From positions 22,786,960 to 22,850,959 of the forward strand of contig NC_092563.1 of NCBI RefSeq assembly GCF_037975245.1: DNA of 64,000 bases, read 5' to 3'. This DNA is from Apostichopus japonicus. Taxonomy: Eukaryota; Echinodermata; Holothuroidea; Aspidochirotida; Stichopodidae. Made by a program: the position numbers and the translations under genes. The stretch's first letter is position 1. The number at the start of each line of letters is the position of its first letter. Of the stretch, positions 1 through 13,200 are shown piece after piece. The notes below the pieces were generated by a model, which was given only the letters and a program-made list of their open reading frames with translations, made no database searches and had not been told where the DNA came from.

Positions 1-3000
1 AATGATCAGTAAACCCAACCATCACGGAGGCCTTTGTTTCTTTCAATTGGAAGATATCTATCTTTATTTTATCTTCTTAGTACAGAAACATTAAATCTAC
101 AATATCTCATCATAAAAGAAACAAGGTTAATCTAGCTGTTCAACTAAAGAATCTGTAGTAATTGGCAAATGATGATGATTATTATTATTAACTTTTGACA
201 GAAGGGTAAAACTCGGATAGCATGAGTGCTAATCTCCCCGAGGCTCTTAAAAGTAAAACAGGTATAAATAATTAGCAAAAACTTAAGAAATAAAGAACAA
301 CAGAATTAAAAGATGGAGGAAAAGTAGATGATGGCTGGGTTCAATTCTTAACATTTTGTGGTGATTCTACTTACTGTCTTCATTCTGCATTTATCACTTC
401 CCCATCTACCTAAGCTACAGGACAGGAAACATTTTAGCACTGCGCCCTCTATGTCCTTTATACTGGCATAGCCCACTTTCTCCTCATAAAGCTACCTTGC
501 CGAAAGCTCAAAAGGAAGGGGTGGGCCAGGAACAAGATTACCAGATTACCTTAGCGATTCCTTGCCTTACAAGTTATATATGATTGATGGAGCAGGTAAA
601 GAAAATGTGTCCTAAAGTCAAGTGGCAGAACATCAGAAAAGAATTCCAGACAACTTGACCATTGCAAAGGTTTTTCCTAAGTACTGCAAGATGATGACAG
701 ATAACAGTCATTGGTGGAAGTGGAAAAGCTTTTCTGCCTCTTAAAAGAGCAAAATCCCAATTCTATGACAGTAAGTGACACAGAAAAGCCAATCATCAAA
801 AAAGGGGTGCTCAAAATTAGACAATGATGTGAGGGTCACTTTAGAGGAAAGTGTTGAATCTGTCATGTTTCCTTTGATTTCATTTGGCACTTTAGACTGA
901 ATGCTCCCAGGCTTCCAGCTTTTATGGGTGATGAATGTTTCTCCTAAAATATAGAACTGGGATTTGCTGTGGTTTCAGAAATGGTGACCAATTTGACCGA
1001 TTTTTCAAGTAACCCCAAATGTGAAGTGTTACAGCTTTCTAGCTGATGTAAAATATGAAATTGCCAAAGAATACAGCATTCCCAACTCCTCCTCAACACA
1101 GGTTGACAAGAAAACCATTGTGACCTGTGCAAGGTTGTGGAGGAAGGTATTAAAATATGTCAGACTTGTTGTACCTAATGCAGGTACAAGTACAACTTAT
1201 GTGAAAACAATCATCTAACTACAAGTTGCCCTTATTATGTAGGGTAAATTATGTTACTTTCCATTTTTACCACTAACTACCTCAAATGACTTTTCACCAC
1301 AGCATATCCAAAAACGTGGTTGTGTACTCAATAAGTTTATTCCTATAAATTGCAACTTTCCAATTTGAGCTTGAGAGCTTACAAAGTTTTCAGTTTGTAT
1401 TGGATAATAGTCTTCCCTATGCAAATGCTAATGTTCTTTTTTAATTATGTTAATATGGTTTGATGAATGACACAGTGTTTCCTTTTGAAAACTTTAACTA
1501 TGTTGTTTGTAATTATCCATCTTGCAACTAAAAATAACCTTAGGCACAAAATTAATTTTGAAATTCTGTAGCCTACTTTAAAAAACATTGTTATCCATCC
1601 AGGTGCTATTTACTACTCACTTGTCTAGAAAAATTACCCTATTAATGTTGAAACACCAAGTAATGTGGTTACACCTTCATGTCATAAAGTTCATTTTTTC
1701 AGCAACATATTGTGTATGGAGATTCTTGTAATCTCAAATAATATGTTTTAAATGCATTTAAAAGTTTTGGAGGACAATTGGTAGTAGCTGACATATCCAT
1801 GAATGTTCTTGTATGAATAAAGAGAAAAGAACATGATTTGCTTTGATGTGTAGGTAATTTCCTGCTGTGAGGTCAGACATCCTAAGATTCATTGTTAGAT
1901 GAGTTGTCAACTAATATTACCAATTGTAGCACGACCAAAACACTGTCTATAGTTCCTTGTGTCCCTATCACATGCAGTAATATCAGGAATGGAGGAGTAA
2001 CGTAAAATGTCTAAAGCAGGTGAGTGTTGGGGATATTTACTTCACTGCTCTCTTCAAATCTCAATACTCCTGCAAGATGGCACCTACTCATTCTGCCTAG
2101 CATCATATTAAACAAAAGTCACCTCAGATGCCGCGCTCTGTCTTTCAAAAAATATGTGACAGGAGTCGTAGGATCTTTTGATGCTTCTGTCGTCATAATA
2201 TCCTCCATTGAGACATTGGCAAACATCATGCAATCCTAAACATCATGTGCATAAGCTGAGGATCCTCGAATACAGCCCCCTTGCCTGTTGATATACAACA
2301 CCACAATTGTGTTGTCAACCACTGCCCCCACCCCCCCCCCCCCTTCAATTAACTGGCTTTAGGTATATAACCCTCATTCCTGACAACCCATAGCTCTAAC
2401 AGATTGATGTGGTGAACATTCTACTCGTTTAAACTTTGCCTGGTGTTGCCAATGGTACCCCACAGAAAATAATCGTTCTCTGGTCACTGATGTTAGGAGT
2501 CAAGATGGAGTGAACTACCAATGAAAGTAATGGTCCATTTATTCTATCTACTAGAAATATGATTCAATATTGTGCATACAACAGCCCCTACCTATTATTC
2601 TGCTGGGCAATACAGTTATTCTACTCTACTGCAGAAGCTTCATGTTCTTGAAAGGTTACATTACAAAGAGCTGAGCCTCTGTTTCTCATAGTAATACTTC
2701 TCTTTGTTCAACAACCTCAATATTTATGAAATCAATTGTGACTTAAATTGCAGTCTTAATGTTGCAATTTTTCATCATGGGGCTCTACTAAAGTGAGCTC
2801 AATGTCTTTTTTCTTTTATTTTGTACGCAGCTGCAACGATACATAAAACAACTCTCTTAAGCAGTCTAAAATGTGTGAATTCCATATTGCATCTGCATGC
2901 AAATTATAAGTTTCAAGTTCTAAAAGCTACAACTCTTTCAAGGATAACCTGTAGTCTTTGCCTACCATTGCAAACTTTGTATACTGTCCCTATACTTTTT

Positions 3001-3120
3001 CCCCCTTTCCCAACATCGAATTGACTTCATGTTTCAGATGTAACAAGGACACCAACTAGAATACAAGTGAATAAAATCATATTTTTGCCTTCAATGCTGA
3101 ATATCATTATTGTTCATCTT
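1..3120. other. No gene recognised; AT-rich non-coding DNA
   Basis: No open frame resembles a known protein. There is a poly-C run at about 2325-2343. If the minus-strand CYLD-like copy continues leftward, this stretch would be its third intron, but I see no copy of exon 4 here. Confidence 0.4.
535..595 (-). repeat. 60-bp inverted match to 39847-39907
   Basis: The reverse complement of this stretch matches 39847-39907, near the end of intron 3 of the + strand gene, with only a few differences. Homology stops on both sides. It may be a remnant of the inverted duplication reaching close to exon 4, or simply a dispersed repeat. I cannot tell which. Confidence 0.5.
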
Positions 3121-3139
3121 CAAGGTTGCAGTTAACAAA

Positions 3140-3560
3140 ATGTGGGCCAAAACGGTCCCTATATATCAGTCTCTACAAATTCGAGCCCAAAGGATGTGTC
3201 CCAAAATGCATTTGAGGTAGAAATATAATTTGGGCCACCCGGCACAAAAATGGGCCCATAATCTTTTGGGGCCTAGATGGTTCCTAAAACATTAGACCCA
3301 CATGTACAGAACTATTAACCATCAACTGTGTGCCAAGTTTGGCCATATTCCGACATATGGTTGTGCAGTTATTGCAAAATTCATAAAGATAATGTGGGCC
3401 CAAATGGTCCCAAACATATTAAGCCCCACAAATTTGGGCCGAAGGAATGTGTCCAAAAATGCATTTGGGATCACCCGGTGCAAAAATGGGCCCAAGAGTA
3501 CCAACAAATTAGGCCTACATGTACAGTACCAGCTATTAACCAACAACTCTAGGTCTGTAT
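3140..3560. repeat. Two-copy direct repeat, period about 250 bp
   Basis: Phrases such as 'atgtgggcc', 'aaaatgcattt' and 'aaaaatgggccca' recur in the same order near 3140-3330 and 3391-3560. The copies are diverged. The open frames in this stretch follow the repeat and are not genes. Confidence 0.6.
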
Positions 3561-3661
3561 AAATTATTGAACAAGATGTGAGCTGGAGTTGGATTAATCT
3601 GCTTCATGTCATGGGGAAGGGGTGGTGGGTGTGAGGCAATCGCAAGCTGCAGTACCTTGCA

Positions 3662-3952
3662 CAGGCGCGTAGCCAAGGTGGGGCGAAGGGGGCGGCCGCC
3701 CCCCCCCTTGAGCATATTTTTTACAAATTTTTTAAAGGTTTTTATGATATCGCTAGTATTTTCAAAAGAGAAAATGCTAAGATGCAACTTACAAGGCATG
3801 GGAAGTGCCATTTCTGGCGATCTGGGAGGCATTTACAGCCAAAATTTTCTTGTACGCTTCGCGCCAACCATGGTGGCGCTACGCTTAGATAGTTTGCAAT
3901 GCGTAATCTACAGTTTCGCCCCTCCCTTGGCAAATTCCTGGCTACGCGCCTG
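3662..3952. mobile_element. Short hAT-like MITE, 291 bp
   Basis: The ends are inverted: CAGGCGCGTAGCCAAGG at the left and CTGGCTACGCGCCTG at the right. The flanks are accttgca and accttgga, a 7-of-8 match for an 8-bp target duplication, which is typical of hAT transposons. The internal segment 3795-3890 is closely related to the right part of the element at 47433-48105, so both belong to one non-autonomous family. There is no transposase. Confidence 0.75.
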
Positions 3953-3957
3953 ACCTT

Positions 3958-4195
3958 GGATACTGTGTAATGAAGGATCATGCCTACAGTAGTTTCATTT
4001 CATACAACCCAGAAGGAGGCAGGGAATTGACTTCACAAGAAATTCAGCTTTCATATAAGTGTAGAATAACAGACAACTAACTAGGAAATTTTAGAGAATT
4101 GGAAAGAGCAGAGAAATTGCCATTGGATTTGTACCATTGACCTCTTGATATCAGGCCCATGCAGTGTTCTAACAACTGAGCTATCCAGCCCTTAG
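3958..4195 (-). mobile_element. tRNA-derived SINE (minus strand)
   Basis: Read on the minus strand it begins with an A-box-like TAGCTCAGTTG and has a B-box-like GGTACAAATCC about 35 bases later. A shared body and tail then match 29384-29605 on the + strand. The tRNA-like head attached to a conserved non-tRNA body marks a SINE. It is not a working tRNA gene, because no acceptor stem closes. Confidence 0.7.
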
Positions 4196-4426
4196 TTGGT
4201 TGTGATCCCTATTTCTAGATATATCTAGATATAAATTTATTTTCTCTTTGCCTTTGTCTAAAAGATTTCTGTTATTTATATTTGTTTCATTCTTAACTTT
4301 GTTTCACTTCAACTCATACTTTATTCCTTAAATGAATCTAAGGATAAAAATAAGGTTGGAGGGACAGAAAAAATAATTGCAGCAGACCTATGTAAGATAG
4401 TTTATATATTGAGTGCAATTACTTAC

Positions 4427-4756
4427 CACATTGACTGCAAGATAGTTGTCCATCACAAAGACTACTTTTCCTTTTGCCCATTTTTTACGTGAAGTGCAAC
4501 TAGTAAGCATGACATGCACCAAGACATCATCACCAGCCATAATGTATGGTGGCTTTAAAACAGAATCTTTCACTCCTACATCTGCATCATCATCCATTGT
4601 GTACTCTCCAGATGTTTTCTGGTCCCTCCTGGTCCTTGGCTTTGAATCATACTTTTTGGTCTGAGGTAGCTGAATCTTGTTAACTGCAACCAGGACACCA
4701 ATTCTTCCTTCTCTGCACCAGGTGTAATTTACACCCACAGAATCATCCAAGTTACA
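4427..4756 (-). CDS. Paralog exon 3 (end of CAP-Gly 1, start of CAP-Gly 2)
   Basis: The exon is 330 nt (110 codons, phase 0-0), two codons longer than its + strand counterpart. It begins CNLDDS and ends LAVNV. The acceptor ccttcag and donor gtaagt are conserved. A basic segment (KPRTRRDQK) links the two CAP-Gly halves. There are no stops or frameshifts. Confidence 0.8.
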
Positions 4757-7700
4757 CTGAAGGAATATCCAGAAGAGGAATAGTAACAATGCACAACTAC
4801 TTTTTATATTCCATTTAATAAATAATATTCTCATTTAACATTAACAAGTAAACAGTTGCTCTTTACAGGCTTAATCACTCAAAGAGGAATACTGTAACCT
4901 TTGCAAGATAAGTCACAGTAACTTTGCTGCATCTTGTTCATTCAAAACCACAGTTACTCTACAACTCACTCTCTTCTGTACTAAAGAGAGAAACTCAGTT
5001 TATGACAAACATTTGCACAATCATACAATATTTAAAAGCTGTGTTTTCAATTGGATAACAGTACTCTACATCATGCTCAGTAAGCAAGTGATAATAATGG
5101 CTGCTCTTACAGTAAACAATAACAACAAGAGCCCAAGGGCACTGTGGTTCCTCGCATAGGGGTATATGACAATACACATAATATTATCATAGCAAGATTG
5201 GGCTCAATAAGTCCAAGTAATGGTGGTCCTACAGTACATGTACCCATAAAGTAACCAATACTACTGTATAGCCAACACTTTAGTGATCACAAATTGTGAT
5301 TGGATTTTTGATGGGAAGGCACTTTTGAGATCTGAATATGGCGTCGAAAATGTAAGGAATATAAGGTCACCTACAAGCGGGTCAACAGATATGATGGCAC
5401 TGGGAGTTATTGCATTAATGTCTAAAAATTAACTTTGACCTCGTATAACTTCACACACAAAGGTCACCAGTGGTCAACCAGTTGACATTTTTGATCGGTG
5501 AGACGGGAATATACAGTAGCATCAAAACTATAAAAATTCAACCAATTTTTCTTTGCCCATTTTCTCCCCCCAAAATATTAGTTTTTTAACATTTGACCTT
5601 TGGTGACCTTGGATCACATGACCCTTAAGTTTGAAAATATTCCCCTAACCAGTTCACAACTTATCCCAAAATATCAACCTTGTCGCACGTTGGCACTGGG
5701 AGTTATTGCAGTTTTAATATTTTGGGTTTTTGGCCTCTAACTGACCTTTGGTATCCTTCACAGGCACCAAAAACAATAGGGCACACCTTCTCACTATGGC
5801 AGATCTATATACCAAGTTTCCGTTAGGTCCAACTTTCCCTTGTTGAGTTACAGTGTACCCAAGCAAGTGTCACAGACGCACACACACACACACACACGCA
5901 CACACAAACCTGACTATGTACATACTGTAGGTTCCTTTTGCTAAAGCAAGGAACCAATAAAACAACACTATTAATATGACACCTGTTCAGAGGCGCAGAA
6001 TGCAAAAGAATTTAAAGGACTTACAGAGCAACTTTGAAAGGGTGCAATTTATGAATAACCATCCAGATCAAAAGTTACAATGCACTAGATACAGTAGGCA
6101 AACTGCTGTAACTTTTAGCAAAGCAGTTGGTTCAGAACTAAAATAACATCATCTTATTTCACTATTAAACAACACAAAACAAGTTCAATAAACATTTCAT
6201 ATCAACATTAATGTATGCAGTCTTTTTATTCAAGCTGTGGATAGGCCTGAAGATCACAACATACGTCTCTGAACCACATACAGAAATCATTCAAATAAAT
6301 CATATGACAAAGCTCTGGCAGGAAAACCATTGCTTAGAATAGGATACTCACATCTAACTGAATGCCAAAATATTTCCCAGGTATCTTGGGGTACTTTGGT
6401 CCAATGTACTTTAAAGTCCCCTGCACGATCCCTGAACTCTTCTTGACAGGGACTCTGACATCAACTTTGTCACCTATCTTCAGTTGTTTAGCATACAAAA
6501 GTAGCTCTGCATATCCTGGACAGGATTAATAACAAATGATGGATACTTTAAAAAGCATACAGTACTGTACAGTAGCTACTGATGGATTTCTTCAACGTGG
6601 AAAAGTTCAAGGAAAACAACAAGAAATATGTATAGGAGCTTCAACAATGCCAACATGAGCGCTGCTCAATATAATTCTTCTTGTTGATACTTCATTTGAT
6701 TCATTTGCCTTCACAGCTCTGGTAACCATAAAAACATGTTTACAGTATATGTTGTCTGTTTTAATCAACTATTATTTCTCAAGATAAGCTTTGGAGCAGT
6801 TTAGAAGTCACCTCCAATGATGGGTCACTCACCTGAAAAAATTAATTTGCATCTTGTTCACATTTGGTTTCAAAATTTGTAAAATCTTATTCTCTCAGTA
6901 ATTCAAGATAGTTTTGACAACTAATAGATTGGTCACCATGGTGTCATAAAGCCACCTACATGGATTTGTTAATATAGTTATTTCCAAGCACAAACATTAT
7001 ATGTCATTATGGAGAGAAATAACTATCAAATTTCTTTGGAATGTATCTTCACCTTCTTCTTTTTCTTCTATTTGTAGCAAGTTTAATTGGGGAGTAAATA
7101 GACTAATACCACCTCCACCAGTTCCTAAACCTGTGTAAGACAGTTGATGTGGGAAAGCATAGTCTGGTCCTGAGATACCCACTCAAGGTGGAGAACCATA
7201 TTACACTTCCTGAAGGCCACTGTTAACTGCTTCAGAGTGGCTGCCACTTTCCATACCTTCTTAAATATATAGCAAGCCAGTTGACTCATAGTGATTCATT
7301 GCCACATTTAAACATTGGAACTTTAAACATTAAATCTGAAAATAAAGTGTTCATAAAGTGTCTATCATTGGTAATCATCAAAAATCTTGCACTTATACAA
7401 CACTACTGTATCTATCCAGTATGAAGTTTGTTTAAGTTTTACTTTTATATCAGTTATCATTTCTACAGTCTACAAGTCGTTGATTTTTCCCAGTTTATTG
7501 ACCCATATTAATTTCAAATTAACTCTTTGAGATACTGTAGTGCTCACAAGCAAGTGTTACATACATACTGCACACATGGACACACCATCACCACTGCAAA
7601 GATACCCCTGTAAATTGCCTCTGACAAGAAATCAATAACTGAAGTAACTAGTACTTGAAGTATTTAACCTGCAAAGAGCAAACAAAACGCAATTTATTAG

Positions 7701-9685
7701 CTGGTCATTAAACCTTTATAAATCAACAACTTTTGCCTGACTTTGGAAATCAAAATAAGTTATATCTATTAGGCAAGTACAGCTTAATGCACATCTCATG
7801 TGACAATGTGTTCAGCTCTTAGTTACACCTTGGTACAGTACAGTATTTCAGACTTTCTCAAATTTTTGGCATCTAATGTGACAACAGTCTGACACAGCAT
7901 TTTGTGATTCAATGTTTAACATATATATGGTAGAATAAAAGTCTCAATTGATGCGTGTTTGCCAAATTTTAACTTTGACCTTTCCTGCTATAACACCGTT
8001 CTATAGATGCAATTTTCATATTAATAATCATTATTTTTAGTGAGTTGTCTGTCGGTAAACATTTTGAGCTGAATAATATTTGCCAGATTTCTTAACGAGT
8101 CTGTAAATTCTACAAAATTCAATAAAAATTTGCGAGCTCTGCCCAACAGATCATGCACCAATCAAGTCTCTGTTTTATTTATGACTATAGGCCTGTGTGC
8201 TAGCCTGATATTTGAATGGTATGTTTCTTTCGGCCTTACCGATGTAGCTTGCAAAATTGTGTCATTTCCTTCCACTGCCAGGAATGAACAGGTGTTTCAG
8301 ACATTTCCTCCGTGAAATTTGGTAAAAAAGTGGAGGATACAAGTATAGGTACAGTAGGTTACATTTGTGTATTGAACATGCTGATATGGGCCGTCGCAGT
8401 GATTTTATGGTAAATCATTCGCACAATAAAGGCAACAGAAAATAAATTTCTTTTTTTGATTGTGGCAGCTTTTCTCCACTAAACCCACCTGGTCAGAGAG
8501 AATTTAGAACAAGAAACATTTATCTGCTTTGGAAGTTTGTTTTTGAAATTCATCAGCAAACACGTATTGAGACTTTAATGTAAATTGTAAGCAGAAGCAG
8601 CTGATTTTAAGTTTGTACTGAATATGTTAAGCATTGAACAGCTGTAGTGCAAACACTTTCAGCTGAATTTCAAAATTACTTTGCATCAATGTTACTTTGT
8701 ATCATTAAAAAGAAAGTAAAAAGAGTGGAGATCATTTGTATGTATTAGTAACATACAATAACATTTAAGTCAAGTCTTCCTACTTGTCTTGGCTGGACTT
8801 AAGCATCAAGATATTCAGTCTCTGATATCAAACACCAGAACCTTGTCCAATCTGTATTTACTTGAACCCAAGACCAATAGCAAAAGTCCAGGTGTGAGAA
8901 AATCATCTACAGTATGTAGTAGACCACTCCCTATTCCTTTAAAAACATTGATCAAGTGCAGGTGTAAAGTAGTCACACATACTGTATCTAATATATTTGT
9001 TTCATGTTCGTCTGACTGTATGTGCTTCTCATTTCTGTGTCACAATCATCTTTTGCTTTCAAATTGACCAGCATGATGCATTTTGGTAAACATGGACTGC
9101 TTGATACGGTAATGGGTCCAAAAAAGCCATCTAACCTCAAGTCACTGTTTCTAACTGTACCAACCAGCTAGTTATAGGTACTTGGTAAGAAATATTTACA
9201 CATGTGCTAGCAGTTGAATTATACTCAAGTACATTACACACAAAAGGGTATTTGGACAACAAAGTTATACTGCAGATGAAAGAGATATGTCAGACTTTCA
9301 TTCATACAATTTGTGAGCAATGCAAAAACTTATCTTCACAACTATTCTATCAAAAACAATATCAAAAGAATACATTACCTTCAAAGATCCTGAGCCTCTC
9401 CTTAAAATCTTCCAATGTTATCAGCATTTCCTTGAGATCATCATCCAGACCATAGAAGATTCCAGGTCTCCACTTAACTCGTATTTGACCCGTATAGCAG
9501 CTCTTCAGCTCAATTCCATCATTGTGGGATTTTACAGTTTGATCGTGATCAACTTGGAAAATACTTCCTGGAGCAGCATGTTTTCTGTTTCCAATTCGAC
9601 CGACATTTTCCACATTGCTAAGCATATACCATTTTATGTTAGGACTGCTCCAATCTGGGAGCTTCCAAAGTCCTTTGAAAGCCAT
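4427..9685 (-). CDS. CYLD-like paralog, exons 1-3 only in window
   Basis: This is a minus-strand copy of the first three exons of the CYLD-like gene at 17734-63335. Exons are 9379-9685, 6352-6515 and 4427-4756, with introns of about 2.86 and 1.6 kb. They encode the CYLD-type N-terminal region, CAP-Gly 1 and the first half of CAP-Gly 2. All frames are open, splice donors and acceptors are conserved, and indels against the other copy are whole codons, so it looks functional or very recently lost. The start ATG at 9685 has an in-frame TAA 27 bases upstream. Downstream exons, if any, lie left of the window; no exon 4 is visible within 4.4 kb. It could therefore be a full paralog, a short CAP-Gly-only gene, or a truncated duplicate. 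By analogy CYLD removes Lys63 and linear ubiquitin in NF-kB signalling, but the catalytic part is not seen here. Confidence 0.75.
5130..5957. mobile_element. Insertion present only in the left arm
   Basis: The sequence on both sides aligns to the + arm near 21310-21360, but about 830 bp here has no counterpart. It contains two copies of 'ggcactgggagttattgca' near 5397 and 5693, several 'tgaccttggt'-type phrases, a (CA)n tract at about 5876-5906 and a terminal hairpin near 5930-5956. It is probably a retro- or DNA transposon fragment; the class is undetermined. Confidence 0.55.
6352..6515 (-). CDS. Paralog exon 2 (CAP-Gly 1, first half)
   Basis: The exon is 164 nt, bounded by a ctgtccag acceptor and a gtgagt donor, in the same phases as the + copy. 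It encodes ELLLYAKQLKIGDKVDVRV and ends GKYFGIQLD, the strand pattern of a CAP-Gly fold. Ten of 55 residues differ from the + copy, almost all between residues 26 and 46 of the exon. Confidence 0.8.
9379..9685 (-). CDS. Paralog exon 1 (N-terminal CYLD-like region)
   Basis: The exon is 307 nt, the same length as exon 1 of the + strand gene, and ends in phase 1 before a gtaatg donor. It encodes 102 residues starting MAFKGLWKLPDW and ending ERLRIFE. About 26 of 102 residues differ from the + copy. The variable residues cluster in the first two thirds, while the segment around GQIRVKWRPG and FYGLDD is conserved. Confidence 0.8.
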
Positions 9686-9984
9686 ATCAAGTGCTGATGA
9701 TTTTGCCAGCAGTTACTTGCATAGGTTATCCATGACAAAACCAGTGAACTCGAAACCCTGATGAAAAGTCAGAAAACAAAACAAGGGAATCCATGGAGTT
9801 ATATAACTCAGTATGATGACATTTTTACCTTAATTATTAATTCACTCCAGACATTGGACCCCTTAACTAACTGGTTTAGTTATTTACATACGACAATGTT
9901 AGGTTTGTCTATGACAACTGGTAATGTTGAACCCGATCCTCACCCCCCCCCCTCCACCCAGATAACATATTTGGGTTGACAGCC

Positions 9985-10205
9985 CGGACTCCCTGAACCA
10001 AGTATGAACTTCAACTAAGACTTCACTTTTGAATTATCATGTGTTCAAGGTTTTCAGACTTTGACCACTGTTGAACTCAAATGACCTTTCACCTCCACCA
10101 ATTTCAACTGGGTACAAGAAGTTGCCTGTAAACAACCTTGGCATTTTCCAAGATGTGTTCGACAAACTCAACGTCAAATTGCAAACCTTTTCTGCAAGTG
10201 TTTAA
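9985..10205. repeat. Dispersed 'aggtca' family repeat (left arm)
   Basis: Matches 16325-16560 in inverted orientation as part of the duplication. It is also related to 13870-14095, 42270-43165, 48360-48800 and 50330-50465 through phrases such as 'ttcaagttcatactt' and 'aggtcaaagtctgaaaacctt'. Confidence 0.65.
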
Positions 10206-10259
10206 CGTTCTATTTAGAGAGATTCACTGGTGGCTACAGTTGATTGCCTATCAAAATTG

Positions 10260-13200
10260 CATAAAAAGATTTTAATCTTTTATGTAACATATCAATCATT
10301 TAAATCCACTAGGGAAAAGAATATTTCTACAAAATATTTTTTTATGAAATGAATTATAGAGAAGTTTGAGAGCTTAAGCCAACATTCCAAATGTATCAGG
10401 TTTCAATGATAGATCAAGAGGAAGATTATAATAACATGAGTATTAAAGCTTTTGAAAAGCATTTACACTGATGACATCACAGACCCCCTACTGTGATCCA
10501 ACCTCCTGGACTAGCTGAAGATTTAGCCAGTCGAAAATGTTACATCCAATCAACCATGTCTCAATTTAAGGGCAAGATTTGGACATTTTGCTTCACCAGA
10601 AAAACCTTTTTAAGGGTGACGCTGAAGCAGAATTTTAGTCTACAAATGTTAGATTTCAAGAAAAGAGACAAGAGAAATTTTGAGGACTAGTAATGTCTTT
10701 AAAGCTATGAGAATTTCAAGATATTCATACTCAGAAATAACATACTATATGTTTTAACTGTGAAATGCTCCTTTAAGGCTTCAGAGCCAGTGATGTCGGT
10801 TCCTCTTTGCAGTCCTAAATGTTTATGTTAATCAATTGCATTATAAATTCTAATACCTCATGCCAAACATGTTTTTTTAACTTCATATTAAGAGCACCCT
10901 TGGATTCCATCTTCAATAAACTGTAACATATCATTTGAAGTCATAAAAGTCTTGTTTTTCCATTGAGTTTTGTTTTGCACTTGAGGAACTGATCTCATGG
11001 TCTGTATATATTAGACTTAATAGTTCAGTCACTTTAGTTGATATTCTTCACTTGCATAAAGGGTCATTTCTAAAAAGTTAAAGTGTTACAGAAATCCAAC
11101 CTAGACTGATCTACAGTATGTAGTGTTTTAATGGTCTACAATATACTACATTTAAATTTGTGTCTAAACTCATCCTTTAATACTGTGGTGAGGACCTCCT
11201 ACACAAAACACCAGTTCCAGTTTCCTTATTTTCTTTTACAAATAAACAGATAGTACAGACATTTGTGCAAAGGTGCAAATACAGATTTGGTGGAGTTAAC
11301 TAATATTGCTGACCATGCCCAAATTTTAATTTCAGTAAAATTGAATCAAAGTTAATTTATGTGGGCATAGACAAGACTCCTACTGTAATCTGGAATAACT
11401 GGATTTAGTCGTGTAACAAAGCTACTTAGTGTTTATTCTCTTTACCTAGTTCAATTGGAACTACCATCCCTGGATGAACACTGTCATTGTGGTAATAACT
11501 ACCTTTTCTTTAAAGAAATATACCAGAAAACAAAATTGTTTAGTGGTTCTGATGCCTGAACATATTCATGGTGTGGTAGGCCATAAATGTTAAGTTTCAT
11601 GAAATTATGCACACCACAATTTAGAGGACTATCTATTGACTAATGCGGCAATTTATAAAGAAAGGTATCATGAATCAGTTATCATGTTGACAAAGTCTAC
11701 TAAGTAACATAGTATGAAAACAGATACATGCATGGATATTAATGAGGTCAAATTTTATGATCTCTTAAGCATCTATCTATATACTTATTTACTTGCATTG
11801 TATTATCCAAGAGCATGTACAGTATAAAGCTAATTTGTCGTACACTATTTCAGAGATACCTGATTTATGTTCACTGATTAATATCCATGATATGTACCAC
11901 AACAAAAACACACGGTTGATTGTACAGTATGAATGTAGTGTGACAAAACCTGATACGCCAAGGATTAAAACCATGGTTTGTTTTTGTCTTGTGTTTAAAA
12001 CCATTCCTTGCAATTTGATCAGAATTAATTACATAAGTTGGAGATGTCACTTTATTAAATTTGTCATTGCCAAACCTTTATAAGATAACTCTATTGAAAA
12101 GTTTCATAAGTTGTTGAAAAAGACTTTGAAACCGTCCTTCTGCAAGGTATCAAAGCTTGAGATCATTAATGCCCTACTAATGTACTCATCATTATCATCA
12201 ACTTCGATTCATTGCTCAATAGTTCAACTAATCATTCACAGTGTCAAAAGTGAAAAATATTAGCAACACTCTGCTGCAGATTAGAAAAGTTCCTTTGTTT
12301 TTTATTGGGCTACATTCGCTCTGTAATCATAAACTCCACACTTTTGCTTCTAGCCTTGCGGTTGTGATCTCTGAAATTTAAGTCCTTGTCAACTGTGATG
12401 ACCAGATCCGTTAATACACCGACTATACTCAAGTCTTGAGTGGTTCCATCATAATTAGCCTCAGTATACTGAAACTCAGAATGATAATGAACCAATTTGC
12501 AGTATATGACACTTGTCAGGATGAAAGTAGAGATGCCATGTTTTCACCACCCAAAAATGCAGTTTATATTTTCTAGAAGAACCTGGCAGTCATGCAACAA
12601 AATGATCTCCTTGTACAATTTAGTGTCATCAAAAAATATATTAACACTACAATCAGTAGTGGTACAGTATCTGGTAAGTTATTTGTATAGATTAGAAATA
12701 AAGTTTGGAAGTAAAGTTACATAGGCCCATGTACTTTCTTGAGGTGTGCCACTTGTAAAATTTTCACTGTGAAGTTACCTGCATGTCTGTGCCTTCCATA
12801 ATTTCAACACTCTTGATACAGCAGAGACTTCATATTTTGTCCTTGTAGACTGCCATAAGTTTGTTCATGGGGTTTTGGTTTCTATCAGATCACTTTTGGC
12901 TTTCTGCCAACATTATTTAAAAGGTGACAGTTTGGATTTCAATGAGCCACAGTTTGGATGCTTTCCATTGCATAGACCACCAGGCTTTCGTCAACCATGT
13001 CAACAATAGCAAGAAGCACCATAATCAAAGGACCTGTTTGGATGCAGTTGACAAATTTGCTACATAAATTATACTTTTAAAAATTCTGTCTAAAACTGTA
13101 GACCTCCAATACATTTGTGGTGATTTCTGCAGCCAAATGTAGCACATAATATGAATATTTCAAGTGAAATTATTATATGTTCCACACAACTATCTGACTT

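Larger units (their letters stand above)
4427..10245 (-). repeat. Left arm of a large inverted duplication
   Basis: Read on the minus strand, this arm matches 15786-22058 on the + strand in the same order: upstream sequence (9985-10245), the ATG region, three exons and much of introns 1 and 2. Each arm has its own insertions. The arms differ in length inside intron 1, where the minus arm has extra DNA at about 7.3-9.0 kb for which I found no partner. Confidence 0.85.
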